A stretch of DNA of 64,000 nt from Mucilaginibacter lappiensis (GTDB lineage Bacteria; Bacteroidota; Bacteroidia; Sphingobacteriales; Sphingobacteriaceae): contig NZ_FTMG01000002.1 of assembly GCF_900155965.1 (NCBI RefSeq), positions 496,001-560,000 of the forward strand, given 5' to 3'. Below, piece after piece: positions 7,745-16,596 of this stretch. The notes beneath the pieces are model-generated. The model was given only the letters and a program-made list of their open reading frames with translations. It ran no database searches and was not told the origin of the DNA. Both the position numbers and the translations under genes were made by a program. How positions within the stretch are numbered: position 1 is the first letter of the stretch; every line of letters begins with the position of its first letter.

Positions 7745-8326
7745 TTAGCTTAGCGTACTTAAAAAATCGATGAGTTTATCCATGGCTTTGGCGCGATGGC
7801 TTATCCTGTTCTTTTCTTCCAGGCTGATCTCGGCAAAGGTGACATTATAGCCGTCGGGCTCAAATATGGGGTTGTAGCCAAACGGATCATTGCCACTCGG
7901 TTCTGTGCGGATGCTGCCTTCAATGGTTCCATCAAAAAAATGTTCTTCCCCGTTCCATATCAATGATATTACGGTACGGAAACGTGCTTTGCGGTTAGTT
8001 TCGCCGGCTAAATTTTCCAATACTTTATTAATGTTTGCCATTTGGTTACCATGGCCGCCGGCATAGCGTGCCGAGTAAACGCCGGGCTCGCCGTTTAAGG
8101 CATCTATCTCCAGGCCACTATCGTCGCCAAAACAGTTCAGTTTATATTTCTGGTAGATGTAATGGCTTTTTATAGATGCGTTTTCGCGGAAGGTGGTACC
8201 AGTTTCTTCAATATCATCAATACAGCCAATATCATCCAGGCTTAATAGCTCAAATTGGCCTTTTATTTTGGCCGATACTTCTTCCAGTTTGTGGCGGTTA
8301 TTGGTTGCAAATACTAATTGCTGCAT
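7745..8326 (-). CDS. rdgB: Non-canonical purine NTP pyrophosphatase (RdgB/HAM1)
   Basis: The enzyme hydrolyses dITP, ITP and XTP to the monophosphate and so keeps deaminated purines out of DNA. Start is at 8326: MQQLVFATNNRHKLEEV is the family's N-terminus with the TNN-x-x-K nucleotide motif, whereas the upstream in-frame ATG adds 14 unconserved residues. FGDDSGLEIDALNGEPGVYSARYAG carries the acidic metal-binding pair and substrate loop, and GYNPIF and ISHRAKAM, near the C-terminus, complete the pattern. Length of 193 residues is usual. It lies 68 bp downstream of the 8395-9006 gene and is probably in its operon. Confidence 0.95.
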   Translation of the reverse strand: MQQLVFATNNRHKLEEVSAKIKGQFELLSLDDIGCIDDIEETGTTFRENASIKSHYIYQKYKLNCFGDDSGLEIDALNGEPGVYSARYAGGHGNQMANINKVLENLAGETNRKARFRTVISLIWNGEEHFFDGTIEGSIRTEPSGNDPFGYNPIFEPDGYNVTFAEISLEEKNRISHRAKAMDKLIDFLSTLS

Positions 8327-8394
8327 TTCTTTGATTAATGGATAAAAAGACAAAAGATTTTTAGACAAAAGACTAAGGACTAAATATTTCAGAC

Positions 8395-9006
8395 TTATAA
8401 AGCTTTCATCAGCTCCCAGAAAATTTTCTTGTTGTCGACACTATCCATCATCTCATCAAAACTGAAACTGTACAGCGCCGTGCGGGAACCTGATGTTTTT
8501 GGTGTGTTTAGGGCAAGAGCAGTCATGCCTTGTGGTATGGCTGCCTGGCCTAACAACAACAGTTTTACAGGTTTAAAAAAAGCGGCCAATTGAGCAATTG
8601 TGGTGGTGCTGTACTTAGCCATATTGAGTATAACAACATCATCAAGTTCAAACTCCTTGCGTTTTAATATGTTTTGCAGGGCAGCCAAATGAGCATCGGC
8701 AATAAACTCCTGGTGGGGATAGTGAACCAGAATTAAAAAGTTTTTTAAATTTTTACCCAGATAATTAAAAGCAGGCTCCGGCGTTTTTGTCTCAGGCTTA
8801 GCTTCTTGAGGTACAATTTCAATAGGCTGCGTTTTTATTTCAGGTTCGGATCTTTCAATGATGGGTGGAGGTGTTTCTCTTTCTTCGTAAAAAGCTTTAT
8901 CTGTATTTAAGAGATAAAGTTCATCCTGTAAGATAAAACGCAGGGCAACCGGGTTTTCAACTTTCACTTTAACAAATTTTAACCAAAAGTAGTTAAACGG
9001 TTTCAA
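8395..9006 (-). CDS. Hypothetical protein with Pro/Glu-rich linker, upstream of rdgB
   Basis: The 203-residue product has an N-terminal part (about 1-45, MKPFNYFWLKFVKVKVENP), a Pro/Glu/Lys-rich linker (45-80) and a globular C-terminal domain with KNFLILVHYPHQEFI, FELDDVVILNMAKYS and KLLLLGQAAIP. The C-terminal alternation of short beta strands and helices suggests a Rossmann-like or small alpha/beta fold. No signal peptide is seen, so it is cytoplasmic. I do not recognise the family with certainty; the layout vaguely recalls small replication-accessory proteins, but there is no catalytic motif. It precedes rdgB on the same strand. Confidence 0.7.
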   Translation of the reverse strand: MKPFNYFWLKFVKVKVENPVALRFILQDELYLLNTDKAFYEERETPPPIIERSEPEIKTQPIEIVPQEAKPETKTPEPAFNYLGKNLKNFLILVHYPHQEFIADAHLAALQNILKRKEFELDDVVILNMAKYSTTTIAQLAAFFKPVKLLLLGQAAIPQGMTALALNTPKTSGSRTALYSFSFDEMMDSVDNKKIFWELMKAL

Positions 9007-9147
9007 GCTTTATAGCCATATTAGCACAATTATAGGTAGTTATATGTAATTGCCATTTTTTGTTCAGTCATAATTAATAAATTTTACCGAAATTCGAAGT
9101 TTTTAACGGACTATTGATCCGTATTATTTAGAGTATAAGTGCATTAC

Positions 9148-10590
9148 ATGAGAAAGTTAGGGATATTCATTTTAAGTTTTGTTTTGATCATATCAGTTGC
9201 CCACGCGCAAACCAAAGTTGATTCAACTGCAAAAAAAACAGCAAAGGCCGATTCAACAGTGGTGCCATCGGGCCCAAAGCATACTTTAGATAAAATTGCC
9301 GCCATTGTAGGTAACGCCCCCATATTACAATCAGATATTGAACTATCATACGCTCAATTTCTTGTTCAGGGTAACCAGCCAGATCCTGGCGTAAAATGCC
9401 GTATCCTGCAATCCTTATTAACTCAAAAGCTATTGGCGCAACAGGCTGCAATTGATAGTATTGAGGTAAAAGAAGACGAGGTTGATAACAATGTCGACCG
9501 TCGTATGCGCGAAATGACCCAAAGAGCCGGCGGACAGGAAAAGCTGGAAGCGTTCCTTGGTAAATCTGTTATTCAGTATAAAGACGAGATTCGTCCCGAC
9601 TTGAAAGAGCAAATGGTTGCGCAGAAAATGCAGCAGCACATTACCGAGAAATTGAACGTAACCCCGCAGGATGTTAAAACCTACTACGATAAGATCCCGA
9701 AGGATAGTTTACCTTCCTTTAATAAAGAAGTAGAAGTTGGCGAGATTGTATTTCAGCCGAAACTGAATAAAGAAGAAAAGGAACTGTATAGAGAAAAAGC
9801 AGAAGAACTGCGCCAGCGTATAAAAAAAGGTGAAGATTTTGGAACCCTTGCCCGTTTATACTCTCAGGATCCGGGATCGGCACCTGATGGTGGCGACTTA
9901 GGCTTTGCCGATCGTACTACCTTTGTAAAGGAATTTACAGCGAATGCCTTCAGACTCAAGGCAGGTGAAATATCACCGGTGTTTGAAACCGATTTCGGCT
10001 TTCACTTTTTGCAGGTGATTGAGCGCAGGGGCGAACAGGTGCATGTTCGGCATATATTAATAGCGCCGGTTATTACCCAGGCCAGTTTAGAAAGAGCGAA
10101 AGTAAAGGCCGATAGTATCTATACGCTGATGATGACCAATAAAAAGATCGACTTTTCTAGCGCCGCTGCTTATTATTCTGATAATAAGGATACCAAATAC
10201 AATGGCGGTATGATGCTGAATGCCGAAAACGTTCAAAACCGTACCACCTTTATCCCTACGGATAAACTTGATCCGAAGGTGGCCCTTACGGTTGATACCA
10301 TGAAAATTGGCAGTATATCAAAACCAGATGTGTTTACTGGTGCCGATGGCAAAAAAACATATAAGATATTATACCTTAAATCGGCAACAAATGCGCATAA
10401 AGCCAATCTGGAGCAGGATTTTCCTAAACTAAAGGATATGGCTTTTGATGATAAAACCAACCGTGCAGTAACTCAATGGTTTGAAAAACGCAGAAAAGAA
10501 ACTTTTATTAGGATCGATCAGCAATATCAATCCTGCGACATATTGAAAAAATGGATCACCCCGCCAACAACTACCGCGCAAGCTAAATAA
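9148..10590 (+). CDS. Periplasmic peptidyl-prolyl isomerase, SurA-like, with two parvulin domains
   Basis: This is an outer-membrane protein foldase. I start it at ATG 9148 (MRKLGIFILSFVLIISVAHAQ, a clean signal peptide); an upstream GTG at 9139 adds only three residues. After a linker comes the SurA N-terminal chaperone region (about 45-180, DKIAAIVGNAPILQSDIELS), then a first parvulin domain (about 190-290: EVGEIVF, FGTLARLYSQDPGSAPDGGDLGF, FETDFGFHFLQVIERRG) and a second (from VHVRHILIAP). The second domain is degenerate in its central part. Length of 480 residues fits SurA. MoxR follows after 10 bp on the same strand, so they form an operon. Confidence 0.9.
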   Translation: MRKLGIFILSFVLIISVAHAQTKVDSTAKKTAKADSTVVPSGPKHTLDKIAAIVGNAPILQSDIELSYAQFLVQGNQPDPGVKCRILQSLLTQKLLAQQAAIDSIEVKEDEVDNNVDRRMREMTQRAGGQEKLEAFLGKSVIQYKDEIRPDLKEQMVAQKMQQHITEKLNVTPQDVKTYYDKIPKDSLPSFNKEVEVGEIVFQPKLNKEEKELYREKAEELRQRIKKGEDFGTLARLYSQDPGSAPDGGDLGFADRTTFVKEFTANAFRLKAGEISPVFETDFGFHFLQVIERRGEQVHVRHILIAPVITQASLERAKVKADSIYTLMMTNKKIDFSSAAAYYSDNKDTKYNGGMMLNAENVQNRTTFIPTDKLDPKVALTVDTMKIGSISKPDVFTGADGKKTYKILYLKSATNAHKANLEQDFPKLKDMAFDDKTNRAVTQWFEKRRKETFIRIDQQYQSCDILKKWITPPTTTAQAK

Positions 10591-10600
10591 AACTAACATT

Positions 10601-11563
10601 ATGCAACACCGATCTGACGTGGAAGCTGCCGATGCTTTAAGGCAGGCATATCAGCAAATACGCTCCGAAATAGGTAAAGTTATCATCGGGCAGGATGAAG
10701 TGGTAAAATTTGTTCTGGTGTCCATCTTCAGCAACGGCCATTGTTTGCTGGTTGGGGTACCCGGCCTTGCCAAAACCCTACTGGTACAAACTATTGCCAG
10801 GGTGCTTGATCTTGATTTTAAACGCATACAATTTACACCCGATCTGATGCCATCAGACATCATTGGGTCTGAAATACTGGGAGAAGACCGGAATTTTAAG
10901 TTTATACCCGGTCCGGTTTTCTCCAACATTATCCTCGCCGACGAAATTAACCGTACACCACCAAAAACTCAGGCCGCCCTGTTAGAGGCCATGCAGGAGA
11001 AATCGGTTACTGCTGCCGGTATTACCCACAAGCTTGCCCAGCCATTTTTTGTGCTGGCCACGCAAAACCCTATTGAGCAGGAAGGTACTTATCCGCTGCC
11101 TGAGGCACAGCTTGACCGCTTTATGTTTAGTGTAGCGCTAAACTACCCCTCTTTTCAGGAAGAGCTGCAGGTGGTTAAAAATACCACGAGTACGGTACAA
11201 ACAGAGGTTAATAAGATACTGAACGCTTCCCAGATCACTTATTTTCAACAGCTGGTACGTAATATACCGGTTACCGATCATGTGCTGGAGTATGCCGTTA
11301 AATTGGTATCCAAAACCCGGCCTAATGGCGAGTTTGCAACCCCACAGATCAATCGTTTACTAAGCTGGGGTGCTGGGCCAAGGGCATCGCAATTCCTCAT
11401 TCTGGGCGCTAAATGCCACGCAGTGATCAATGGTAAGTATTCGCCCGATATTGAGGATGTACAAGCCATCGCCAAGCCTATTTTAAGCCACCGTATTGTA
11501 CGCAGCTATCATGCCGAAGCCGAAGGGCTATCGGCAGCTGATATTATTCAGCAACTGTTTTAA
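10601..11563 (+). CDS. MoxR-family AAA+ ATPase
   Basis: This cytoplasmic ATPase belongs to the MoxR group, whose members act as chaperones in maturing metal-containing or membrane complexes. Walker A is GVPGLAKT (52-59) and Walker B is ILADEINR with Asp114 and Glu115. The ATQNPIEQEGTYPLPEAQLDRFM block, including the sensor and arginine-finger region, is complete, and 320 residues is the usual length. In most genomes MoxR is followed by a DUF58/VWA gene cluster; here it follows the SurA-like gene by 10 bp and is then closed by a repeat and a terminator, so the usual partners are not adjacent. Confidence 0.93.
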   Translation: MQHRSDVEAADALRQAYQQIRSEIGKVIIGQDEVVKFVLVSIFSNGHCLLVGVPGLAKTLLVQTIARVLDLDFKRIQFTPDLMPSDIIGSEILGEDRNFKFIPGPVFSNIILADEINRTPPKTQAALLEAMQEKSVTAAGITHKLAQPFFVLATQNPIEQEGTYPLPEAQLDRFMFSVALNYPSFQEELQVVKNTTSTVQTEVNKILNASQITYFQQLVRNIPVTDHVLEYAVKLVSKTRPNGEFATPQINRLLSWGAGPRASQFLILGAKCHAVINGKYSPDIEDVQAIAKPILSHRIVRSYHAEAEGLSAADIIQQLF

Positions 11564-11577
11564 ACCGTATTTCCGGA

Positions 11578-11670
11578 GTCATGCCGAACTTGTTTCGGCA
11601 TCCCATATGAAGTTTGTACAACAAGCAGGCTAACTTTTCTTGTGGGGTCCTGAAACAAGTTCAGGATGAC
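11578..11670. repeat. Intergenic inverted repeat, GTCATsCTGA-type family (copy A)
   Basis: Two 27-nt arms (11578-11604 and 11644-11670) are near-complementary, beginning GTCATGCCGAACTTG and ending CAAGTTCAGGATGAC. The GTCAT...ATGAC ends are shared with the elements at 30650-30728 and 32175-32253. Elements of this sort are common between genes in Bacteroidota. Confidence 0.7.
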
Positions 11671-11680
11671 ATAGTAATAT

Positions 11681-11722
11681 AAACAAAAAGGCAATGTATT
11701 ATTATACATTGCCTTTTTGTTT
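11681..11722. terminator. Bidirectional terminator between convergent genes
   Basis: An 18-bp perfect stem (11681-11698 with 11705-11722) with a 6-nt loop contains A5 and T5 tracts, so it serves both the moxR gene and the convergent SnoaL-like gene. Confidence 0.88.
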
Positions 11723-11738
11723 ATCGAATGGGCTCTCC

Positions 11739-12608
11739 TTATTCGTTTTCAATTGCAGAGAATACTTCCAGCAGGATATCCCATTTTTTTGTTTGATCCA
11801 GTTCCCAAATACGCACGTAGTTGTAATTACTAACCACATTGCCTTTAGTTATACGGGCATGGCCATAGGTATAAGCCAAATCGTTACTGGCAGCACGGCC
11901 ACCGTCTGTAGTTTCGGCGGTGATGCTGATGGCTTGGTTGTTAATGAATTTCATAATCACATCCGGACCTGTCATTGGATCGAAACCTGGGAAATAATAA
12001 CGGGCCTCGGGGCTTAAAAACTCCTTGTAGCTAGCCAATGCCGATATGGTTAAGGAGTGATTAAATATCTTATCGGTATTTACAATGATGCTTTTTGCTG
12101 TAAAAGGATCTTTGCTTGGCGCTGAGCGGGTTGCTGCAGGCTCTTTAAAATCTGTTACCTCTTCTTGTTCAGGTTCGGGGTGCTGTATGCCCAGGTCTAT
12201 CAGTAGCTTTAGTTTACCTTCCGAATCAGAACGCCAAACAGAAACGTAGTCGCCAAAAACTTTGTCGTCATCGCTTTTGCCATTGGTATAGATATAAGGA
12301 CCGGCAGTAAAGGCTAAATCGCCATTTGCTGATATGCGGCCAAATTTAGGTATCCAGCTCAGTTTGCCTGCTTGTTTGTCAATATTAGAGTAAAAATCAG
12401 TTATCTTAACGGCATTAGGCTTGAAAACAATGCCTTCCGGATCTGCAAAGGCTAAAAAGCCGTCTTTTATGCCTTTACGCTCTACTAGTTTATTAAAAGC
12501 TTCTTCGGCACTAACTACCCTATTTACTTGTGCGGGAGCAGTTTGCGCTAGGGCAAATGCACTGTAACCAATAAATGTAGCAGCTAATATTATTTTCTTC
12601 ATGGTCAT
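11739..12608 (-). CDS. Secreted protein with two NTF2/SnoaL-like (DUF4440-type) domains
   Basis: The 289-residue product has a signal peptide (MKKIILAATFIGYSAFALAQ, from Met3). Two similar alpha+beta domains follow: the first about 30-140 (AEEAFNKLVERKGIKDGFLAFADPEG ... YVSVWRSDSEGKLKLLIDLG) and the second about 170-289 (SLTISALASYKEFLSPEARYYFPG ... NYVRIWELDQTKKWDILLEVF). Both end with a strand of the type Y-x-x-x-W-x-x-D/S-x-x-x-K-W/L-x-x-L-L, the signature of the NTF2-like ketosteroid-isomerase fold. A ligand-binding or unidentified enzymatic role is possible; no catalytic residues can be named. Either Met1 or Met3 may initiate. Confidence 0.8.
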   Translation of the reverse strand: MTMKKIILAATFIGYSAFALAQTAPAQVNRVVSAEEAFNKLVERKGIKDGFLAFADPEGIVFKPNAVKITDFYSNIDKQAGKLSWIPKFGRISANGDLAFTAGPYIYTNGKSDDDKVFGDYVSVWRSDSEGKLKLLIDLGIQHPEPEQEEVTDFKEPAATRSAPSKDPFTAKSIIVNTDKIFNHSLTISALASYKEFLSPEARYYFPGFDPMTGPDVIMKFINNQAISITAETTDGGRAASNDLAYTYGHARITKGNVVSNYNYVRIWELDQTKKWDILLEVFSAIENE

Positions 12609-12892
12609 ATTAGATTTTGGGGCAATTTAACAATAAATTTTAAGTGGGGAATGTAATTTGAATTAAGGTGATAAGCAAATAACCCTGCAGCATGGCAGTT
12701 AAATAAACTCATATCTGAAACGAAGGGGTTTATATTTAATTGTAACTGAGCGGAGTTAATCATGCAAAAATTGATACCTAACGGCAAATATTAACTAAAT
12801 GCGTTGAATTAAAAACTAATTAACCTCATAGCGCTGATTATGTTTTGATTAAAAAAAGCATTATGCTCATATTTATAAAAAATTACGTTATA

Positions 12893-13564
12893 ATGAACAA
12901 ATTTATCACCTGTTTTACGGCTCTGGTATTAGCTTGCTTAACCGCCCATGCTCAGGTTATACACGATGTGCAGGGTAACCCTTACATGGAACAATCCTAT
13001 ACCGAGGTGGAGGGCAACCCATTGCTGATTAATAGTTGGGTTGAAGGAGCCATTGACTTTGTTAATGGAAAAACAGTAACTAGCAAGGTGAAATATGATC
13101 TGGTAAAGGATGCGCTGTTATTTCAGAATAAAAGTGATACCACAGCACTGTACTTTGTTGAGCCGGTGAAGGCATTTAAATTGAATAGCCCGGTTGGTGA
13201 AGAAAGTGATATTCTTCTGCCTATATTCAATAGCGGATATCCTGCTATCGACAGCCAGACACCGGCTTCGTTTTACCAGGTAATTGCCGGTGGCAAAACA
13301 CAGTTATTAAAGCATTACAGAAAAGTGATACGTACCGATCAGGCTTTTAACTCGGCTACTGCAACCAAAACATTTGTACTGACTGATATTTACTATCTTT
13401 TTGCCAATAACCAGATTAGCAGGATAAAACCCAATCAAAAAAGCATCCTAACTGCCCTGAGCGATAAAACAGAACAACTAAAAGCCTATATGAAAAGTAA
13501 TGCCGTTGATTATAAAAGTGATGTATCTTTGGCTAAACTGTTCAACTATTATAATTCACTTTAA
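12893..13564 (+). CDS. Secreted hypothetical protein, 223 aa
   Basis: Start is taken at 12893 because MNKFITCFTALVLACLTAHAQ is a normal signal peptide, while the longer ORF adds 16 residues. The mature part opens with DVQGNPYMEQSYTEVEGNPLLINSWVEGAIDF and is predicted mostly beta; the C-terminal third (about 170-220) is Lys-rich and helical, with DIYYLFANNQISRIKPNQKSILTAL. I see no catalytic motif. Similar exported proteins of unknown function occur in Sphingobacteriaceae. It ends 4 bp from the convergent cysS stop, with no terminator between them. Confidence 0.7.
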   Translation: MNKFITCFTALVLACLTAHAQVIHDVQGNPYMEQSYTEVEGNPLLINSWVEGAIDFVNGKTVTSKVKYDLVKDALLFQNKSDTTALYFVEPVKAFKLNSPVGEESDILLPIFNSGYPAIDSQTPASFYQVIAGGKTQLLKHYRKVIRTDQAFNSATATKTFVLTDIYYLFANNQISRIKPNQKSILTALSDKTEQLKAYMKSNAVDYKSDVSLAKLFNYYNSL

Positions 13565-13568
13565 TAGC

Positions 13569-15032
13569 TCAGGACTTACTCCAGTGCGTACCGTCTTTAC
13601 TGTCCTTTAGCTGAAACCCTATTCTGGCCAAGCCATCGCGTATTTTATCAGATATGGCATAATCTTTATTGGTCTTAGCCTCGCTTCTGAGCTCAACTAT
13701 CAGGTTTAATACATTGGGCAAATCGTCATTAGCTGCCTGTTCATCTTTTAATCCTAATACATCCAATACAAAAGTGTTCATCAGGGTTTTAAGGATCTGC
13801 AAATTGGCTTCATCTATCTTCATTTTGCGATCATGCACTGAGTTAATAATGCGCGATGCCTCAAACAGCTCAGCAATAAGTACGGGGCTATTAAAATCAT
13901 CGTTCATGGCCGCGTAGCAACGGTGTAACAGGGGCTCTATCTCAATTTCGGTGGCATTGCTAGTCTTTAACCCGTTAAGCAGGGCAAAAGCGTTCATTAG
14001 GCGTTTAAAGCCTTTTTCAGATGCCTCCATAGCCTCGTTACCAAAGTCAAGCGTACTGCGGTAATGGGCCTGCAGCATAAAAAACCTTACGGTCATGGGG
14101 CTGTAGCCTTTATTCAGTATAGAGTTATTGCCGGTAAAAAGCTCATGCGGCAAAAAGCTGTTGCCTAATGATTTTGACATTTTTTGACCGTTCACGGTAA
14201 GCATATTGGTATGTACCCAATAATTGGCAGGGTTTACACCGCAGCAAGCCTCGTGCTGGGCAATTTCATTGGTATGGTGAGTAGGTACCAGGTCAAGTCC
14301 GCCGCCGTGTATATCAAACTGATTACCCAGGTATTTCTGGCTCATGGCCGAGCATTCCAGGTGCCAGCCCGGGAAGCCTACGCTCCAGGGCGATGGCCAT
14401 TTCATCAGGTGCTCGGGTTTGGCTTTTATCCACAGGGCAAAATCAAGTTTGCCATGTTTTTCTTCCTGACCGCCGAGGGTACGGGTATTGTTTAACAGAT
14501 CATCCAGGTTACGGCCGCTCAGTACGCCGTAGTTTTTGGTTTTGTTGTATTTCTCCACATCAAAATACACCGTACCATCAACCTCATAGGCATATCCTTT
14601 TTCCAGTATCTGTTTCACCATTTCTATCTGTTCAATAATATGGCCGGTAGCGGTAGGTTCAATACTGGGTGGTAATGTATTCAATATTTGCATTACGTCA
14701 TGAAAACCAACGGTGTACTTTTGTACAATTTCCATTGGTTCCAGCTGCGCTATTTTTGCTTTTTTTGATATTTTGTCTTCTCCTTCATCGCCGGCATCAC
14801 CTTCCAGGTGACCGGCATCGGTCACATTACGAACATAGCGAACCTTGTATCCTATTTGGGTAAGGTACCTGAAGATAAGATCAAAAGATATATAGGTACG
14901 GCAGTTGCCCAGGTGCACATCACTGTAAACAGTAGGGCCACATACGTACATGCCCACATGGGGCGGATTAAGCGGTTTAAATTTTTCCTTTTTACGGGTT
15001 AAAGTATTGTAAACAAACAAATTTTGTTGCAT
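13569..15032 (-). CDS. cysS: Cysteinyl-tRNA synthetase
   Basis: This class I synthetase charges tRNA-Cys. Signatures seen are YVCGPTVYSDVHLGN, in which Cys31 is the first zinc ligand and HLGN (40-43) the HIGH motif, WHLECSAMS with the second zinc Cys, HHTNEIAQHEA with further zinc ligands, and KMSKS at 284-288. The C-terminal DALR-type and anticodon-binding segment ends with a Lys-rich tail. Length of 487 residues is normal for the bacterial enzyme. It reads away from a 450-bp repeat-rich intergenic region. Confidence 0.97.
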   Translation of the reverse strand: MQQNLFVYNTLTRKKEKFKPLNPPHVGMYVCGPTVYSDVHLGNCRTYISFDLIFRYLTQIGYKVRYVRNVTDAGHLEGDAGDEGEDKISKKAKIAQLEPMEIVQKYTVGFHDVMQILNTLPPSIEPTATGHIIEQIEMVKQILEKGYAYEVDGTVYFDVEKYNKTKNYGVLSGRNLDDLLNNTRTLGGQEEKHGKLDFALWIKAKPEHLMKWPSPWSVGFPGWHLECSAMSQKYLGNQFDIHGGGLDLVPTHHTNEIAQHEACCGVNPANYWVHTNMLTVNGQKMSKSLGNSFLPHELFTGNNSILNKGYSPMTVRFFMLQAHYRSTLDFGNEAMEASEKGFKRLMNAFALLNGLKTSNATEIEIEPLLHRCYAAMNDDFNSPVLIAELFEASRIINSVHDRKMKIDEANLQILKTLMNTFVLDVLGLKDEQAANDDLPNVLNLIVELRSEAKTNKDYAISDKIRDGLARIGFQLKDSKDGTHWSKS

Positions 15033-15074
15033 GAGCGCAAACTTACGATTTTTTCAATTTCATGTTAACTAATA

Positions 15075-15149
15075 GAGCCAAGAGATTAGAGTCAGGAATC
15101 AAGATTTAAGGCAATACCAGGATTATTTTACATGCTCTTGATTCTTGAC
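15075..15149. repeat. Imperfect inverted repeat of the AGGAATCAAGA family
   Basis: GTCAGGAATCAAGA (15091-15104) is followed by TCTTGATTCTTGAC (15136-15149), one mismatch apart from being complementary. The 30-nt segment at 15075-15104 recurs in inverted form at 15450-15479, on the other side of the palindromic element. Short purine-rich repeats of this kind are frequent between genes in this family. Confidence 0.55.
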
Positions 15150-15214
15150 GCTAACATCTTACCTCTTTCTCTAATTAAACAGGGAGGTTGAATTTAAACA
15201 TGAGGGCTAAAACA

Positions 15215-15342
15215 GGTTAAAAAAGTGGGTTTACACAATTTATGAAAAAAACAATTAAAAATTTCATATTTATTTGATAATCAAATATTTGAAATAATGT
15301 TAACCCTAAAAAGTGTAAACCATGTAAACCCACTTTTTAACC
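15215..15342. repeat. 128-bp palindromic non-coding element (copy 1)
   Basis: The ends form an inverted repeat: 15215-15235 and 15323-15342, complementary over 20 nt with one single-base bulge, core AAAGTGGGTTTACA. The AT-rich middle (about 15263-15297) is itself nearly palindromic around TTTGATAATCAAA. A 31-bp stretch at 15306-15336 is identical to one in the element at 55922-56037. It carries no ORF and looks like a MITE or an extragenic hairpin element. Confidence 0.75.
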
Positions 15343-15380
15343 AAAACGGGTATCTTGATAGGGCTTACAGTTTTTACCTC

Positions 15381-15479
15381 GTTGTCCGAAATCAGAGACT
15401 TCGAACTATTATGTTAGTAGTCTTTAGACTACATAAAGCACTTAGTTTTTCTTGATTCCTGGCTCTTATTTCTTGGTTC
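15381..15479. repeat. Remnants of two intergenic repeat families
   Basis: GTTGTCCGAAATCAGAGAC and neighbours (15381-15406) resemble the GTCCGAAGTCGGAGAC elements at 50845 and 52101. 15450-15479 is the inverted counterpart of 15075-15104. The rest of the gap between cysS and the EEP gene shows nothing else. Confidence 0.4.
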
Positions 15480-15483
15480 TTTT

Positions 15484-16596
15484 TCAATTGAGCACTACAT
15501 CACTGCGTAGTGGATAATGGTCGGATAGTTTTTTTTCGATGATTTTGTAGGTGGCAACGTCGAATTGCGGACTGGCCATAATATAGTCGATCTGATAGTT
15601 CGGAAAATCGCCATTGTAGGTGCGCCCAAAGCCCGATCCTTTTTGACGGAATGCGTTTTTTAACCCTTTAGCCATCTGATTAACGGCAAAAGAGGTAGGC
15701 GTATCATTAAAATCGCCGGAAATAAGGTAGGGGTATGGACATTTGGCTGCATGCTCTTTAATCTTAAAAACCTGTTCGCTTCTTTTTTCAAACGCTATCT
15801 TCAGTTTTCCTCCCAAACGTTTGGTTGATTGCATATCCGTTTTGCCTTTTTTGGATACACTGTCCAGATATTTATAGTCCTCCGGATCAAAGCGGATGGA
15901 TTGCAAGTGGACGCTATAAAAACGAAAGATCTTCTCGCCCTTTTTTACATCAACAAATAAGCATTGGTTCTCGGAGTGTGCTTCTGTAAGGCGGATTAGT
16001 CCTTTGTCTACTATCGGAAACCTGGAAAATATAGCCATACCAATGGCTTCGGTATTATTAAAGTTAAAAGGCTCGAAATAAAAGTTGCTGGCTCCGATAA
16101 TCCTGATGAGGGAATCGCGCATTTCATACTGGCCTTTGTTTTTGGTATAAAACTCCTGGAAGCCAATAATATCGGGTTGCTGCTGGCTTATAAGGGTCAG
16201 TATCTGATGTTTAGTGGAGATATCGTTTGAGGCTCCGTATCGTTTAAAATTATGAACGTTATAGGTCATTACCCTGATAGCGTTGTCTGCTGCAGGTTTT
16301 TCAGTCTCGGCCCCGCTTAATCTGAACCCAATATTGTTGAACAAAACATTGTAGCCTAATAAAATGGTGACCAGCGATAACAGGAACTGCCACCGGCGGC
16401 GTAACAGCCAATAAGCAAGCATGATCAAGTTAAAGATAAGTAGTACAGGATAGGCCAGCCCAAAAAAAGCAAAGATCCAAACCTTTCGGGGATCAACGTG
16501 GGGAGCTAAATAGCTGATCAGTAAAGCAACGCATAACAACAGATTTATCCATAAAAGTATTTTACCTATAAAGCTCTGTTTGCGTTTAACTTTCAT
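15484..16596 (-). CDS. Membrane-anchored endonuclease/exonuclease/phosphatase family protein
   Basis: Three N-terminal membrane segments (within residues 10-95) precede an EEP domain, so the catalytic part faces the periplasm or cytoplasm. Motifs in order are MTYNVHNFKRYG, DIIGFQEFY with the catalytic Glu, YSVHLQSIRFD, YPYLISGDFNDTPTS with the Asp/Asn pair, QIDYIMASP and KLSDHYPLRSDV with the terminal His. These fit a Mg-dependent phosphodiesterase of the DNase I / sphingomyelinase superfamily, 370 residues. The start overlaps the upstream rhomboid gene by 11 bp, so it is translationally coupled as the last gene of the mutL operon. Substrate is not determined by sequence. Confidence 0.88.
   Translation of the reverse strand: MKVKRKQSFIGKILLWINLLLCVALLISYLAPHVDPRKVWIFAFFGLAYPVLLIFNLIMLAYWLLRRRWQFLLSLVTILLGYNVLFNNIGFRLSGAETEKPAADNAIRVMTYNVHNFKRYGASNDISTKHQILTLISQQQPDIIGFQEFYTKNKGQYEMRDSLIRIIGASNFYFEPFNFNNTEAIGMAIFSRFPIVDKGLIRLTEAHSENQCLFVDVKKGEKIFRFYSVHLQSIRFDPEDYKYLDSVSKKGKTDMQSTKRLGGKLKIAFEKRSEQVFKIKEHAAKCPYPYLISGDFNDTPTSFAVNQMAKGLKNAFRQKGSGFGRTYNGDFPNYQIDYIMASPQFDVATYKIIEKKLSDHYPLRSDVVLN

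Noticed and set aside
12605..12787. 60-codon ORF upstream of the NTF2-like gene
   Set aside because: It overlaps the start of that gene and lies in its leader; composition is not protein-like and there is no Shine-Dalgarno site.
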